DNA from: Hydractinia symbiolongicarpus
Lineage: Eukaryota; Cnidaria; Hydrozoa; Anthoathecata; Hydractiniidae
Length of the DNA stretch: 64,000 nucleotides
Assembly (NCBI RefSeq): GCF_029227915.1
Contig: NC_079878.1
Coordinates: 33,755,501-33,819,500 of the forward strand
Reading direction: 5' to 3'
A program made the translations under genes and the position numbers. The notes under the pieces were generated by a model. The model was not told the DNA's origin and did no database searches. It saw only the letters and a list, made by a program, of their open reading frames with translations. How positions within the stretch are numbered: position 1 is the stretch's first letter; each line of letters begins with the position of its first letter. Below are positions 42,301-55,728 of the stretch, piece by piece.

Positions 42301-45300
42301 ACTAAAACGAATTGACACCGTTAGAAAGTCAATGAATTGTAATTTTTGAAACTGTCGCTATTTCTTCAGCGGGCGATAACGGATAGGATTGGTCCCACAG
42401 TAAAGAATGATTTATTTATCTAAATTTTTAAATGAAGCGCTACCACAGCTCCCAGTGTAATCGCTGAGTTCCGGCAATCACGTCAAATTAAGAAGAATGT
42501 TTTTTTTGAGTCCAATTGTCTCATTTATCACACTTATCAGGTCACAGTCCAAAGTTAGTTCAATTAAGTCCCACAGTCAATAGTTTCATTGTTTAAAGCG
42601 GTACAACCTAGTAATCTCAGAAAAATATCGCTAAATATATCTCGGTACGAATATGTGACCCAACCGTTGTAACTCAAACGGACTGACACCGTGAAAAAGT
42701 CAATGAAATGTAGTTTTTGAAACATTCGCTATTTCTTCAGCGCGCAATAACGGATAGGATTGGTCCCACAGTTAAGAATGTCTTATTTATCTAAATCTTT
42801 AAATAAAGCGCTACCACAGCGCCCAGTGTAATCCCTGAGGTCCGGCAATCATGTCAAATTAAGAAGAATATTATTTCTTGGAGTCCATCTTTCTCATTTA
42901 TCACATTTATCAGGTCACAGTCCAAAGTTAGTTCAATTAAGTCCCACAGTCAATCGTTTCACTGTTAAAAGCGATGCAACCTAGTAATATGAGAAAAATA
43001 TCGCTAAATACATTTTGGTACGAATATGTAACCCAACCGGTGTAACTCAAACGGACTGACATCGTTAGAAAGTCAATGAAATGTAGTTTTTGAAACTGTC
43101 GCTATTTCTTCAGCGCGCGATAACGGCTAGGATTGGTCCCACAGCAAAAAAATGACTTATAAATCTAAAATTTTAAATGAAGCGCTACCACAGCGCCCAG
43201 TGTAATCGCTGAGTTCAGGCAATCATGTCAAATAAAGAAGAATGTTATTTCTTGGAGTCCAATTTTCTCAATTATTACATTTATCAGGTCACAGTCCAAA
43301 GTTAGCTCAATTACGTCCCACAGTCAATCGTTTCACTGTTAATAGCGATGCAACCTAGTAATCTCAGAAAAATATCGCTAAATACATGTTGGTACCAATA
43401 TGTCACACAACCGTTTTAACTCAAACGAACTGACACCGTTAGAAAGTCAATGAAATGTAGTTTTTGAAACTGTCGCTATTTCTTTAGCGCGCAATAACGG
43501 CTAGGATTGGTCCCACAGTAAAAAAATGACTTATTAATCTAAATTTTTAAATAAAGCGCTACCACAGCGCCCAGTGTAATCGCTGAGTTCCGGCAATCAC
43601 GTCAAATTAAGAAGAATGTTTTTTTTGAGTCCAATTGTCTCATTTATCACACTTATCAGGTCACAGTCTAAAGTTAGTTCAATTAAGTCCCACAGTCAAT
43701 AGTTTCATTGTTTAAAAGGTACAACCTAGTAATCTCAGAAAAATATCGCAAAATATATCTCGGTACGAATATGTGACCCAACCGTTGTAACTCAAACGGA
43801 CTGACACCGTGAGAAAGTCAATGAAATGTAGTTTTTGAAACTGTCGCTATTTTTTCAGCGCGCGATAACGGCTAGGATTGGTCCACAGTAAATAATGACT
43901 TATAAATCTGAATGTTTAAATAAAGCGCTACCACAGCGCCCACTGTATTCGCTGAGTTCCGGCAATCTTGTCAAATTAAGAAGAATGTTTCTTCTTGGAG
44001 TCCAGTTTTCTCATTTATCACATTTATTAGGTCACAGTCCAAAGTTAGTTCAATTAAGTCCCACAGTGAATCGTTTCACTGTTAAAAGCGATGCAACCTA
44101 GTAATATCAGGCAAATATCGCTACCCACATGTTGGTACGAATATGTGTCCCAAACGTTGTAACTCAAACGAATTGACACCGTTAGAAAGTCAATGAATTG
44201 TAGTTTTTGAAACTGTCGCTATTTCTTCAGCGGGCGATAACGGATAGGATTGGTCCCACAGTAAAGAATGATTTATTTATCTAAATTTTTAAATGAAGCG
44301 CTACCACAGCTCCCAGTGTAATCGCTGAGTTCCGGCAATCACGTCAAAATAAGAAGAATGTTTTTTTTGAGTCCAATTGCCTCATTTATCAAACTTATCA
44401 GGTCACAGTCCAAAGTTAGTTCAATTAAGTCCCACAGTCAATAGTTTCATTGTTTAAAGCGGTACAACCTAGTAATCTCAGAAAAATATCGCTAAATATA
44501 TCTCGGTACGAATATGTGACCCAACCGTTGTAACTCAAACGGACTGACACCGTGAGAAAGTCAATGAAATGTAGTTTTTGAAACTGTCGCTATTTGTTCA
44601 GCGAGCGATAACGGCTAGGATTGGTCCCACAGTAAAAAATGACTGATAAATCTAAATTTTTAAATGAAGCGCTAACACAGCGCCCAGTGTAATCCTTGAG
44701 TTCCGGCAATCATGTCAAATAAAGAAGAATGTTATTTCTTGGAGTCCAATTTTCTCATTTATCACATTTATCAGGTCACAGTCCAAAGTTAGTTCATTTA
44801 AGTCCCACAGTCAATCGTTTCACTGTTAAAAGCGATGCAACCTAGTAATATCAGGTAAATATCGCTAAATACATGTTGTTACGAATATGTGACCTAACCG
44901 GTGTAACTCAAACGGACTGACACCGTTAGAAAGTCAATGAAATGTAGTTTTTGAAACTGTCGCTATTTCTTCAGTTCGCGATAACGGCTAGGATTGGTCC
45001 CACAGTAAATAATGACTTATAAATCTGAATGTTTAAATAAAGCGCTACCACAGCGCCCACTGTATTCGCTGAGTTCCGGCAATCTTGTCAAATTAAGAAG
45101 AATGTTATTTCTTGGAGTCCAGTTTTCTCATTTATCACATTTATTAGGTCACAGTCCAAAGTTAGTTCAATTAAGTCCCACAGTGAATCGTTTCACTGTT
45201 AAAAGCGATGCAACCTAGTAATATCAGGCAAATATCGCTACCCACATGTTGGTACGAATATGTGTCCCAAACGTTGTAACTAAAACGAATTGACACCGTT

Positions 45301-47539
45301 AGAAAGTCAATGAATTGTAATTTTTGAAACTGTCGCTATTTCTTCAGCGGGCGATAACGGATAGGATTGGTCCCACAGTAAAGAATGATTTATTTATCTA
45401 AATTTTTAAATGAAGCGCTACCACAGCTCCCAGTGTAATCGCTGAGTTCCGGCAATCACGTCAAATTAAGAAGAATGTTTTTTTTGAGTCCAATTGTCTC
45501 ATTTATCACACTTATCAGGTCACAGTCCAAAGTTAGTTCAATTAAGTCCCACAGTCAATAGTTTCATTGTTTAAAGCGGTACAACCTAGTAATCTCAGAA
45601 AAATATCGCTAAATATATCTCGGTACGAATATGTGACCCAACCGTTGTAACTCAAACGGACTGACACCGTGAAAAAGTCAATGAAATGTAGTTTTTGAAA
45701 CATTCGCTATTTCTTCAGCGCGCAATAACGGATAGGATTGGTCCCACAGTTAAGAATGTCTTATTTATCTAAATCTTTAAATAAAGCGCTACCACAGCGC
45801 CCAGTGTAATCCCTGAGGTCCGGCAATCATGTCAAATTAAGAAGAATATTATTTCTTGGAGTCCATCTTTCTCATTTATCACATTTATCAGGTCACAGTC
45901 CAAAGTTAGTTCAATTAAGTCCCACAGTCAATCGTTTCACTGTTAAAAGCGATGCAACCTAGTAATATGAGAAAAATATCGCTAAATACATTTTGGTACG
46001 AATATGTAACCCAACCGGTGTAACTCAAACGGACTGACATCGTTAGAAAGTCAATGAAATGTAGTTTTTGAAACTGTCGCTATTTCTTCAGCGCGCGATA
46101 ACGGCTAGGATTGGTCCCACAGCAAAAAAATGACTTATAAATCTAAAATTTTAAATGAAGCGCTACCACAGCGCCCAGTGTAATCGCTGAGTTCAGGCAA
46201 TCATGTCAAATAAAGAAGAATGTTATTTCTTGGAGTCCAATTTTCTCAATTATTACATTTATCAGGTCACAGTCCAAAGTTAGCTCAATTACGTCCCACA
46301 GTCAATCGTTTCACTGTTAATAGCGATGCAACCTAGTAATCTCAGAAAAATATCGCTAAATACATGTTGGTACCAATATGTCACACAACCGTTTTAACTC
46401 AAACGAACTGACACCGTTAGAAAGTCAATGAAATGTAGTTTTTGAAACTGTCGCTATTTCTTTAGCGCGCAATAACGGCTAGGATTGGTCCCACAGTAAA
46501 AAAATGACTTAATAATCTAAATTTTTAAATAAAGCGCTACCACAGCGCCCAGTGTAATCGCTGAGTTCCGGCAATCACGTCAAATTAAGAAGAATGTTTT
46601 TTTTGAGTCCAATTGTCTCATTTATCACACTTATCAGGTCACAGTCTAAAGTTAGTTCAATTAAGTCCCACAGTCAATAGTTTCATTGTTTAAAAGGTAC
46701 AACCTAGTAATCTCAGAAAAATATCGCAAAATATATCTCGGTACGAATATGTGACCCAACCGTTGTAACTCAAACGGACTGACACCGTGAGAAAGTCAAT
46801 GAAATGTAGTTTTTGAAACTGTCGCTATTTTTTCAGCGCGCGATAACGGCTAGGATTGGTCCACAGTAAATAATGACTTATAAATCTGAATGTTTAAATG
46901 AAGCGCTACCACAGCGCCCAGTGTAATCGCTGAGTTCCGGCAATCTTGTCAAATTAACAAGAATGTTATTTCTTGGTGTCCAGTTTCCTCATTTATCACA
47001 TTTATCAGGTCACAGTCCAAAGTTAGTTCAATTAAGTCCCACAGTCAATCGTTTCACTGTTAAAAGCGATGCAACCTAGTAATATCAGGCAAATATCGCT
47101 ACCCACATGTTGGTACGAATATGTGTCCCAAACGTTGTAACTCAAACGAATCGACACCGTTAGAAAGTCAATGAATTGTAGTTTTTGAAACTGTCGCTAT
47201 TTCTTCAGCGGGCGATAACGGATAGGATTGGTCCCACAGTAAAGAATGATGTATTTATCTAAATTTTTAAATGAAGCGCTACCACAGCGCCCAGTGTAAT
47301 CGCTGAGTTCCGGCAATCACGTCAAAATAAGAAGAATTTTTTTTTGAGTCCAATTGCCTCATTTATCAAACTTATCAGGTCACAGTCCAAAGTTAGTTCA
47401 ATTAAGTCCCACAGTGAATCGTTTCATTGTTTAAAGCGGTACAACCTAGTAATCTCAGAAAAATATCGCTAAATATATTTCGGTACGAATATGTGACCCA
47501 ACCGTTGTAACTCAAACGGACTGACACCGTGAGAAAGTC
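39351..47539. repeat. Higher-order repeat, copy 1: 22 monomers, 8,189 bp
   Basis: Five type C monomers in this copy (40,544, 40,917, 42,034, 43,895, 45,012) each have a partner exactly 8,189 bp downstream. Rare variants also pair, including GATGTATTCATC at 39,802/47,991, TCAAACATATC, GCGGTAACAC, CCACTGCGCCC and TGAGCTCC. The unit is 22 monomers long and contains a tandem 2,978-bp duplication. Differences from copy 2 that I noticed are C at 41,310 (T in copy 2) and A at 46,512 (T in copy 2). The left boundary is near 39,350, where AGTTAATG stands against AGTCAGTG. Confidence 0.92.
40885..46890. repeat. Nested 8-monomer duplication (2,978 bp) inside HOR copy 1
   Basis: Type C units at 40,917 and 43,895, and at 42,034 and 45,012, are 2,978 bp apart. 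Every intervening unit (A, B, C, A, F/D chimera, D, E) is repeated in order, including the rare ATGTTTCTTCTTGG and CATTTTGGTACG variants. The left limit is near 40,882/43,861, where CAGTTCGCG stands against CAGCGCGCG; the right limit is near 43,916/46,893, where AAATAAAGC becomes AAATGAAGC. Confidence 0.9.
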
Positions 47540-50500
47540 AGTGAAATGTAGTTTTTGAAACTGTCGCTATTTGTTCAGCGAGCGATAACGGCTAGGATTG
47601 GTCCCACAGTAAAAAATGACTGATAAATCTAAATTTTTAAATGAACCGCTAACACAGCGCCCAGTGTAATCCCTGAGTTCCGGCAATCATGTCAAATAAA
47701 GAAGAATGTTATTTCTTGGAGTCCAATTTTCTCATTTATCACATTTATCAGGTCACAGTCCAAAGTTAGTTCATTTAAGTCCCACAGTCAATCGTTTCAC
47801 TGTTAAAAGCGATGCAACCTAGTATTATCAGGCAAATATCGCTACCCACATGTTGGTACGAATATGTGTCCCAAACGTTGTAACTCAAACGAATTGACAC
47901 CGTTAGAAAGTCAATGAATTGTAGTTTTTGAAACTGTCGCTATTTCTTCAGCGGGCGATAACGGATAGGATTGGTCCCACAGTAAAGAATGATGTATTCA
48001 TCTAAATTTTTAAATAAAGCGCTACCACAGCGCCCAGTGTAATCGCTGAGTTCCGGCAATCACGTCAAAATAAGAAGAATGTTTTTTTTGAGTCCAATTG
48101 CCTCATTTATCAAACATATCAGGTCACAGTCCAAAGTTAGTTCAATTAAGTCCCACAGTCAATAGTTTCATTGTTTAAAGCGGTACAACCTAGTAATCTC
48201 AGAAAAATATCGATAAATATATCTCGGTACGAATATGTGACCCAACCGTTGTAACTCAAACGGACTGACACCGTGAGAAAGTCAATGAAATGTAGTTTTT
48301 GAAACTGTCGCTATTTGTTCAGCGAGCGATCACGGCTAGGATTGGTCCCACAGTAAAAAATGACTGATAAATCTAAATTTTTAAATGAAGCGGTAACACA
48401 GCGCCCAGTGTAATCCTTGAGTTCCGGCAATCATGTCAAATAAAGAAGAATGTTATTTCTTGGAGTCCAATTTTCTCATTTATCACATTTATCAGGTCAC
48501 AGTCCAAAGTTAGTTCATTTAAGTCCCACAGTCAATCGTTTCACTGTTAAAAGCGATGCAACCTAGTAATATCAGGTAAATATCGCTAAATACATGTTGT
48601 TACGAATATGTGACCTAACCGGTGTAACTCAAACGGACTGACACCGTTAGAAAGTCAATGAAATGTAGTTTTTGAAACTGTCGCTATTTCTTCAGTTCGC
48701 GATAACGGCTAGGATTGGTCCCACAGTAAATAATGACTTATAAATCTGAATGTTTAAATAAAGCGCTACCACTGCGCCCACTGTATTCGCTGAGCTCCGG
48801 CAATCTTGTCAAATTAAGAAGAATGTTATTTCTTGGAGTCCAGTTTTCTCATTTATCACATTTATTAGGTCACAGTCCAAAGTTAGTTCAATTAAGTCCC
48901 ACAGTGAATCGTTTCACTGTTAAAAGCGATGCAACCTAGTAATATCAGGCAAATATCGCTACCCACATGTTGGTACGAATATGTGTCCCAAACGTTGTAA
49001 CTCAAACGAATTGACACCGTTAGAAAGTCAATGAATTGTAGTTTTTGAAACTGTCGCTATTTCTTCAGTTCGCGATAACGGCTAGGATTGGTCCCACAGT
49101 AAATAATGACTTATAAATCTGAATGTTTAAATAAAGCGCTACCACAGCGCCCACTGTATTCGCTGAGTTCCGGCAATCTTGTCAAATTAAGAAGAATGTT
49201 TCTTCTTGGAGTCCAGTTTTCTCATTTATCACATTTATTAGGTCACAGTCCAAAGTTAGTTCAATTAAGTCCCACAGTGAATCGTTTCACTGTTAAAAGC
49301 GATGCAACCTAGTAATATCAGGCAAATATCGCTACCCACATGTTGGTACGAATATGTGTCCCAAACGTTGTAACTCAAACGAATTGACACCGTTAGAAAG
49401 TCAATGAATTGTAGTTTTTGAAACTGTCGCTATTTCTTCAGCGGGCGATAACGGATAGGATTGGTCCCACAGTAAAGAATGATTTATTTATCTAAATTTT
49501 TAAATGAAGCGCTACCACAGCTCCCAGTGTAATCGCTGAGTTCCGGCAATCACGTCAAAATAAGAAGAATGTTTTTTTTGAGTCCAATTGCCTCATTTAT
49601 CAAACTTATCAGGTCACAGTCCAAAGTTAGTTCAATTAAGTCCCACAGTCAATAGTTTCATTGTTTAAAGCGGTACAACCTAGTAATCTCAGAAAAATAT
49701 CGCTAAATATATCTCGGTACGAATATGTGACCCAACCGTTGTAACTCAAACGGACTGACACCGTGAGAAAGTCAATGAAATGTAGTTTTTGAAACTGTCG
49801 CTATTTGTTCAGCGAGCGATAACGGCTAGGATTGGTCCCACAGTAAAAAATGACTGATAAATCTAAATTTTTAAATGAAGCGCTAACACAGCGCCCAGTG
49901 TAATCCTTGAGTTCCGGCAATCATGTCAAATAAAGAAGAATGTTATTTCTTGGAGTCCAATTTTCTCATTTATCACATTTATCAGGTCACAGTCCAAAGT
50001 TAGTTCATTTAAGTCCCACAGTCAATCGTTTCACTGTTAAAAGCGATGCAACCTAGTAATATCAGGTAAATATCGCTAAATACATGTTGTTACGAATATG
50101 TGACCTAACCGGTGTAACTCAAACGGACTGACACCGTTAGAAAGTCAATGAAATGTAGTTTTTGAAACTGTCGCTATTTCTTCAGTTCGCGATAACGGCT
50201 AGGATTGGTCCCACAGTAAATAATGACTTATAAATCTGAATGTTTAAATAAAGCGCTACCACAGCGCCCACTGTATTCGCTGAGTTCCGGCAATCTTGTC
50301 AAATTAAGAAGAATGTTATTTCTTGGAGTCCAGTTTTCTCATTTATCACATTTATTAGGTCACAGTCCAAAGTTAGTTCAATTAAGTCCCACAGTGAATC
50401 GTTTCACTGTTAAAAGCGATGCAACCTAGTAATATCAGGCAAATATCGCTACCCACATGTTGGTACGAATATGTGTCCCAAACGTTGTAACTAAAACGAA

Positions 50501-53500
50501 TTGACACCGTTAGAAAGTCAATGAATTGTAATTTTTGAAACTGTCGCTATTTCTTCAGCGGGCGATAACGGATAGGATTGGTCCCACAGTAAAGAATGAT
50601 TTATTTATCTAAATTTTTAAATGAAGCGCTACCACAGCTCCCAGTGTAATCGCTGAGTTCCGGCAATCACGTCAAATTAAGAAGAATGTTTTTTTTGAGT
50701 CCAATTGTCTCATTTATCACACTTATCAGGTCACAGTCCAAAGTTAGTTCAATTAAGTCCCACAGTCAATAGTTTCATTGTTTAAAGCGGTACAACCTAG
50801 TAATCTCAGAAAAATATCGCTAAATATATCTCGGTACGAATATGTGACCCAACCGTTGTAACTCAAACGGACTGACACCGTGAAAAAGTCAATGAAATGT
50901 AGTTTTTGAAACATTCGCTATTTCTTCAGCGCGCAATAACGGATAGGATTGGTCCCACAGTTAAGAATGTCTTATTTATCTAAATCTTTAAATAAAGCGC
51001 TACCACAGCGCCCAGTGTAATCCCTGAGGTCCGGCAATCATGTCAAATTAAGAAGAATATTATTTCTTGGAGTCCATCTTTCTCATTTATCACATTTATC
51101 AGGTCACAGTCCAAAGTTAGTTCAATTAAGTCCCACAGTCAATCGTTTCACTGTTAAAAGCGATGCAACCTAGTAATATGAGAAAAATATCGCTAAATAC
51201 ATTTTGGTACGAATATGTAACCCAACCGGTGTAACTCAAACGGACTGACATCGTTAGAAAGTCAATGAAATGTAGTTTTTGAAACTGTCGCTATTTCTTC
51301 AGCGCGCGATAACGGCTAGGATTGGTCCCACAGCAAAAAAATGACTTATAAATCTAAAATTTTAAATGAAGCGCTACCACAGCGCCCAGTGTAATCGCTG
51401 AGTTCAGGCAATCATGTCAAATAAAGAAGAATGTTATTTCTTGGAGTCCAATTTTCTCAATTATTACATTTATCAGGTCACAGTCCAAAGTTAGCTCAAT
51501 TACGTCCCACAGTCAATCGTTTCACTGTTAATAGCGATGCAACCTAGTAATCTCAGAAAAATATCGCTAAATACATGTTGGTACCAATATGTCACACAAC
51601 CGTTTTAACTCAAACGAACTGACACCGTTAGAAAGTCAATGAAATGTAGTTTTTGAAACTGTCGCTATTTCTTTAGCGCGCAATAACGGCTAGGATTGGT
51701 CCCACAGTAAAAAAATGACTTATTAATCTAAATTTTTAAATAAAGCGCTACCACAGCGCCCAGTGTAATCGCTGAGTTCCGGCAATCACGTCAAATTAAG
51801 AAGAATGTTTTTTTTGAGTCCAATTGTCTCATTTATCACACTTATCAGGTCACAGTCTAAAGTTAGTTCAATTAAGTCCCACAGTCAATAGTTTCATTGT
51901 TTAAAAGGTACAACCTAGTAATCTCAGAAAAATATCGCAAAATATATCTCGGTACGAATATGTGACCCAACCGTTGTAACTCAAACGGATTGACACCGTG
52001 AGAAAGTCAATGAAATGTAGTTTTTGAAACTGTCGCTATTTTTTCAGCGCGCGATAACGGCTAGGATTGGTCCACAGTAAATAATGACTTATAAATCTGA
52101 ATGTTTAAATAAAGCGCTACCACAGCGCCCACTGTATTCGCTGAGTTCCGGCAATCTTGTCAAATTAAGAAGAATGTTTCTTCTTGGAGTCCAGTTTTCT
52201 CATTTATCACATTTATTAGGTCACAGTCCAAAGTTAGTTCAATTAAGTCCCACAGTGAATCGTTTCACTGTTAAAAGCGATGCAACCTAGTAATATCAGG
52301 CAAATATCGCTACCCACATGTTGGTACGAATATGTGTCCCAAACGTTGTAACTCAAACGAATTGACACCGTTAGAAAGTCAATGAATTGTAGTTTTTGAA
52401 ACTGTCGCTATTTCTTCAGCGGGCGATAACGGATAGGATTGGTCCCACAGTAAAGAATGATTTATTTATCTAAATTTTTAAATGAAGCGCTACCACAGCT
52501 CCCAGTGTAATCGCTGAGTTCCGGCAATCACGTCAAAATAAGAAGAATGTTTTTTTTGAGTCCAATTGCCTCATTTATCAAACTTATCAGGTCACAGTCC
52601 AAAGTTAGTTCAATTAAGTCCCACAGTCAATAGTTTCATTGTTTAAAGCGGTACAACCTAGTAATCTCAGAAAAATATCGCTAAATATATCTCGGTACGA
52701 ATATGTGACCCAACCGTTGTAACTCAAACGGACTGACACCGTGAGAAAGTCAATGAAATGTAGTTTTTGAAACTGTCGCTATTTGTTCAGCGAGCGATAA
52801 CGGCTAGGATTGGTCCCACAGTAAAAAATGACTGATAAATCTAAATTTTTAAATGAAGCGCTAACACAGCGCCCAGTGTAATCCTTGAGTTCCGGCAATC
52901 ATGTCAAATAAAGAAGAATGTTATTTCTTGGAGTCCAATTTTCTCATTTATCACATTTATCAGGTCACAGTCCAAAGTTAGTTCATTTAAGTCCCACAGT
53001 CAATCGTTTCACTGTTAAAAGCGATGCAACCTAGTAATATCAGGTAAATATCGCTAAATACATGTTGTTACGAATATGTGACCTAACCGGTGTAACTCAA
53101 ACGGACTGACACCGTTAGAAAGTCAATGAAATGTAGTTTTTGAAACTGTCGCTATTTCTTCAGTTCGCGATAACGGCTAGGATTGGTCCCACAGTAAATA
53201 ATGACTTATAAATCTGAATGTTTAAATAAAGCGCTACCACAGCGCCCACTGTATTCGCTGAGTTCCGGCAATCTTGTCAAATTAAGAAGAATGTTATTTC
53301 TTGGAGTCCAGTTTTCTCATTTATCACATTTATTAGGTCACAGTCCAAAGTTAGTTCAATTAAGTCCCACAGTGAATCGTTTCACTGTTAAAAGCGATGC
53401 AACCTTGTAATATCAGGCAAATATCGCTACCCACATGTTGGTACGAATATGTGTCCCAAACGTTGTAACTAAAACGAATTGACACCGTTAGAAAGTCAAT

Positions 53501-55728
53501 GAATTGTAATTTTTGAAACTGTCGCTATTTCTTCAGCGGGCGATAACGGATAGGATTGGTCCCACAGTAAAGAATGATTTATTTATCTAAATTTTTAAAT
53601 GAAGCGCTACCACAGCTCCCAGTGTAATCGCTGAGTTCCGGCAATCACGTCAAATTAAGAAGAATGTTTTTTTTGAGTCCAATTGTCTCATTTATCACAC
53701 TTATCAGGTCACAGTCCAAAGTTAGTTCAATTAAGTCCCACAGTCAATAGTTTCATTGTTTAAAGCGGTACAACCTAGTAATCTCAGAAAAATATCGCTA
53801 AATATATCTCGGTACGAATATGTGACCCAACCGTTGTAACTCAAACGGACTGACACCGTGAAAAAGTCAATGAAATGTAGTTTTTGAAACATTCGCTATT
53901 TCTTCAGCGCGCAATAACGGATAGGATTGGTCCCACAGTTAAGAATGTCTTATTTATCTAAATCTTTAAATAAAGCGCTACCACAGCGCCCAGTGTAATC
54001 CCTGAGGTCCGGCAATCATGTCAAATTAAGAAGAATATTATTTCTTGGAGTCCATCTTTCTCATTTATCACATTTATCAGGTCACAGTCCAAAGTTAGTT
54101 CAATTAAGTCCCACAGTCAATCGTTTCACTGTTAAAAGCGATGCAACCTAGTAATATGAGAAAAATATCGCTAAATACATTTTGGTACGAATATGTAACC
54201 CAACCGGTGTAACTCAAACGGACTGACATCGTTAGAAAGTCAATGAAATGTAGTTTTTGAAACTGTCGCTATTTCTTCAGCGCGCGATAACGGCTAGGAT
54301 TGGTCCCACAGCAAAAAAATGACTTATAAATCTAAAATTTTAAATGAAGCGCTACCACAGCGCCCAGTGTAATCGCTGAGTTCAGGCAATCATGTCAAAT
54401 AAAGAAGAATGTTATTTCTTGGAGTCCAATTTTCTCAATTATTACATTTATCAGATCACAGTCCAAAGTTAGCTCAATTACGTCCCACAGTCAATCGTTT
54501 CACTGTTAATAGCGATGCAACCTAGTAATCTCAGAAAAATATCGCTAAATACATGTTGGTACCAATATGTCACACAACCGTTTTAACTCAAACGAACTGA
54601 CACCGTTAGAAAGTCAATGAAATGTAGTTTTTGAAACTGTCGCTATTTCTTTAGCGCGCAATAACGGCTAGGATTGGTCCCACAGTAAAAAAATGACTTA
54701 TTAATCTAAATTTTTAAATAAAGCGCTACCACAGCGCCCAGTGTAATCGCTGAGTTCCGGCAATCACGTCAAATTAAGAAGAATGTTTTTTTTGAGTCCA
54801 ATTGTCTCATTTATCACACTTATCAGGTCACAGTCTAAAGTTAGTTCAATTAAGTCCCACAGTCAATAGTTTCATTGTTTAAAAGGTACAACCTAGTAAT
54901 CTCAGAAAAATATCGCAAAATATATCTCGGTACGAATATGTGACCCAACCGTTGTAACTCAAACGGACTGACACCGTGAGAAAGTCAATGAAATGTAGTT
55001 TTTGAAACTGTCGCTATTTTTTCAGCGCGCGATAACGGCTAGGATTGGTCCACAGTAAATAATGACTTATAAATCTGAATGTTTAAATGAAGCGCTACCA
55101 CAGCGCCCAGTGTAATCGCTGAGTTCCGGCAATCTTGTCAAATTAACAAGAATGTTATTTCTTGGTGTCCAGTTTCCTCATTTATCACATTTATCAGGTC
55201 ACAGTCCAAAGTTAGTTCAATTAAGTCCCACAGTCAATCGTTTCACTGTTAAAAGCGATGCAACCTAGTAATATCAGGCAAATATCGCTACCCACATGTT
55301 GGTACGAATATGTGTCCCAAACGTTGTAACTCAAACGAATCGACACCGTTAGAAAGTCAATGAATTGTAGTTTTTGAAACTGTCGCTATTTCTTCAGCGG
55401 GCGATAACGGATAGGATTGGTCCCACAGTAAAGAATGATGTATTTATCTAAATTTTTAAATGAAGCGCTACCACAGCGCCCAGTGTAATCGCTGAGTTCC
55501 GGCAATCACGTCAAAATAAGAAGAATTTTTTTTTGAGTCCAATTGCCTCATTTATCAAACTTATCAGGTCACAGTCCAAAGTTAGTTCAATTAAGTCCCA
55601 CAGTGAATCGTTTCATTGTTTAAAGCGGTACAACCTAGTAATCTCAGAAAAATATCGCTAAATATATTTCGGTACGAATATGTGACCCAACCGTTGTAAC
55701 TCAAACGGACTGACACCGTGAGAAAGTC
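47540..55728. repeat. Higher-order repeat, copy 2: 22 monomers, 8,189 bp
   Basis: This is the tandem partner of 39,351-47,539, collinear without any indel that I found. The private changes I saw are T at 51,990 (GGATTGACACC), T at 53,406 (AACCTTG, which removes a TAG) and A at 54,455 (CAGATCAC). With the two in copy 1 that makes at least five differences in 8,189 bp, about 99.9% identity by eye. The shared tract runs on for about 280 bp to near 56,010, where AGTAATATGAG replaces AGTATTATCAG. Confidence 0.92.
49074..55079. repeat. Nested 8-monomer duplication (2,978 bp) inside HOR copy 2
   Basis: This is the same inner duplication as in HOR copy 1, displaced by 8,189 bp: type C units at 49,106/52,084 and 50,223/53,201 are each 2,978 bp apart. 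Because both outer copies have it with the same junctions, the inner duplication came first. Confidence 0.9.

Noticed and set aside
39351-55728. Assembly artefact as the sole explanation of the 8,189-bp duplication
   Set aside because: The two copies differ at several single sites, which a simple duplicated contig would not show. It cannot be fully excluded without reads.
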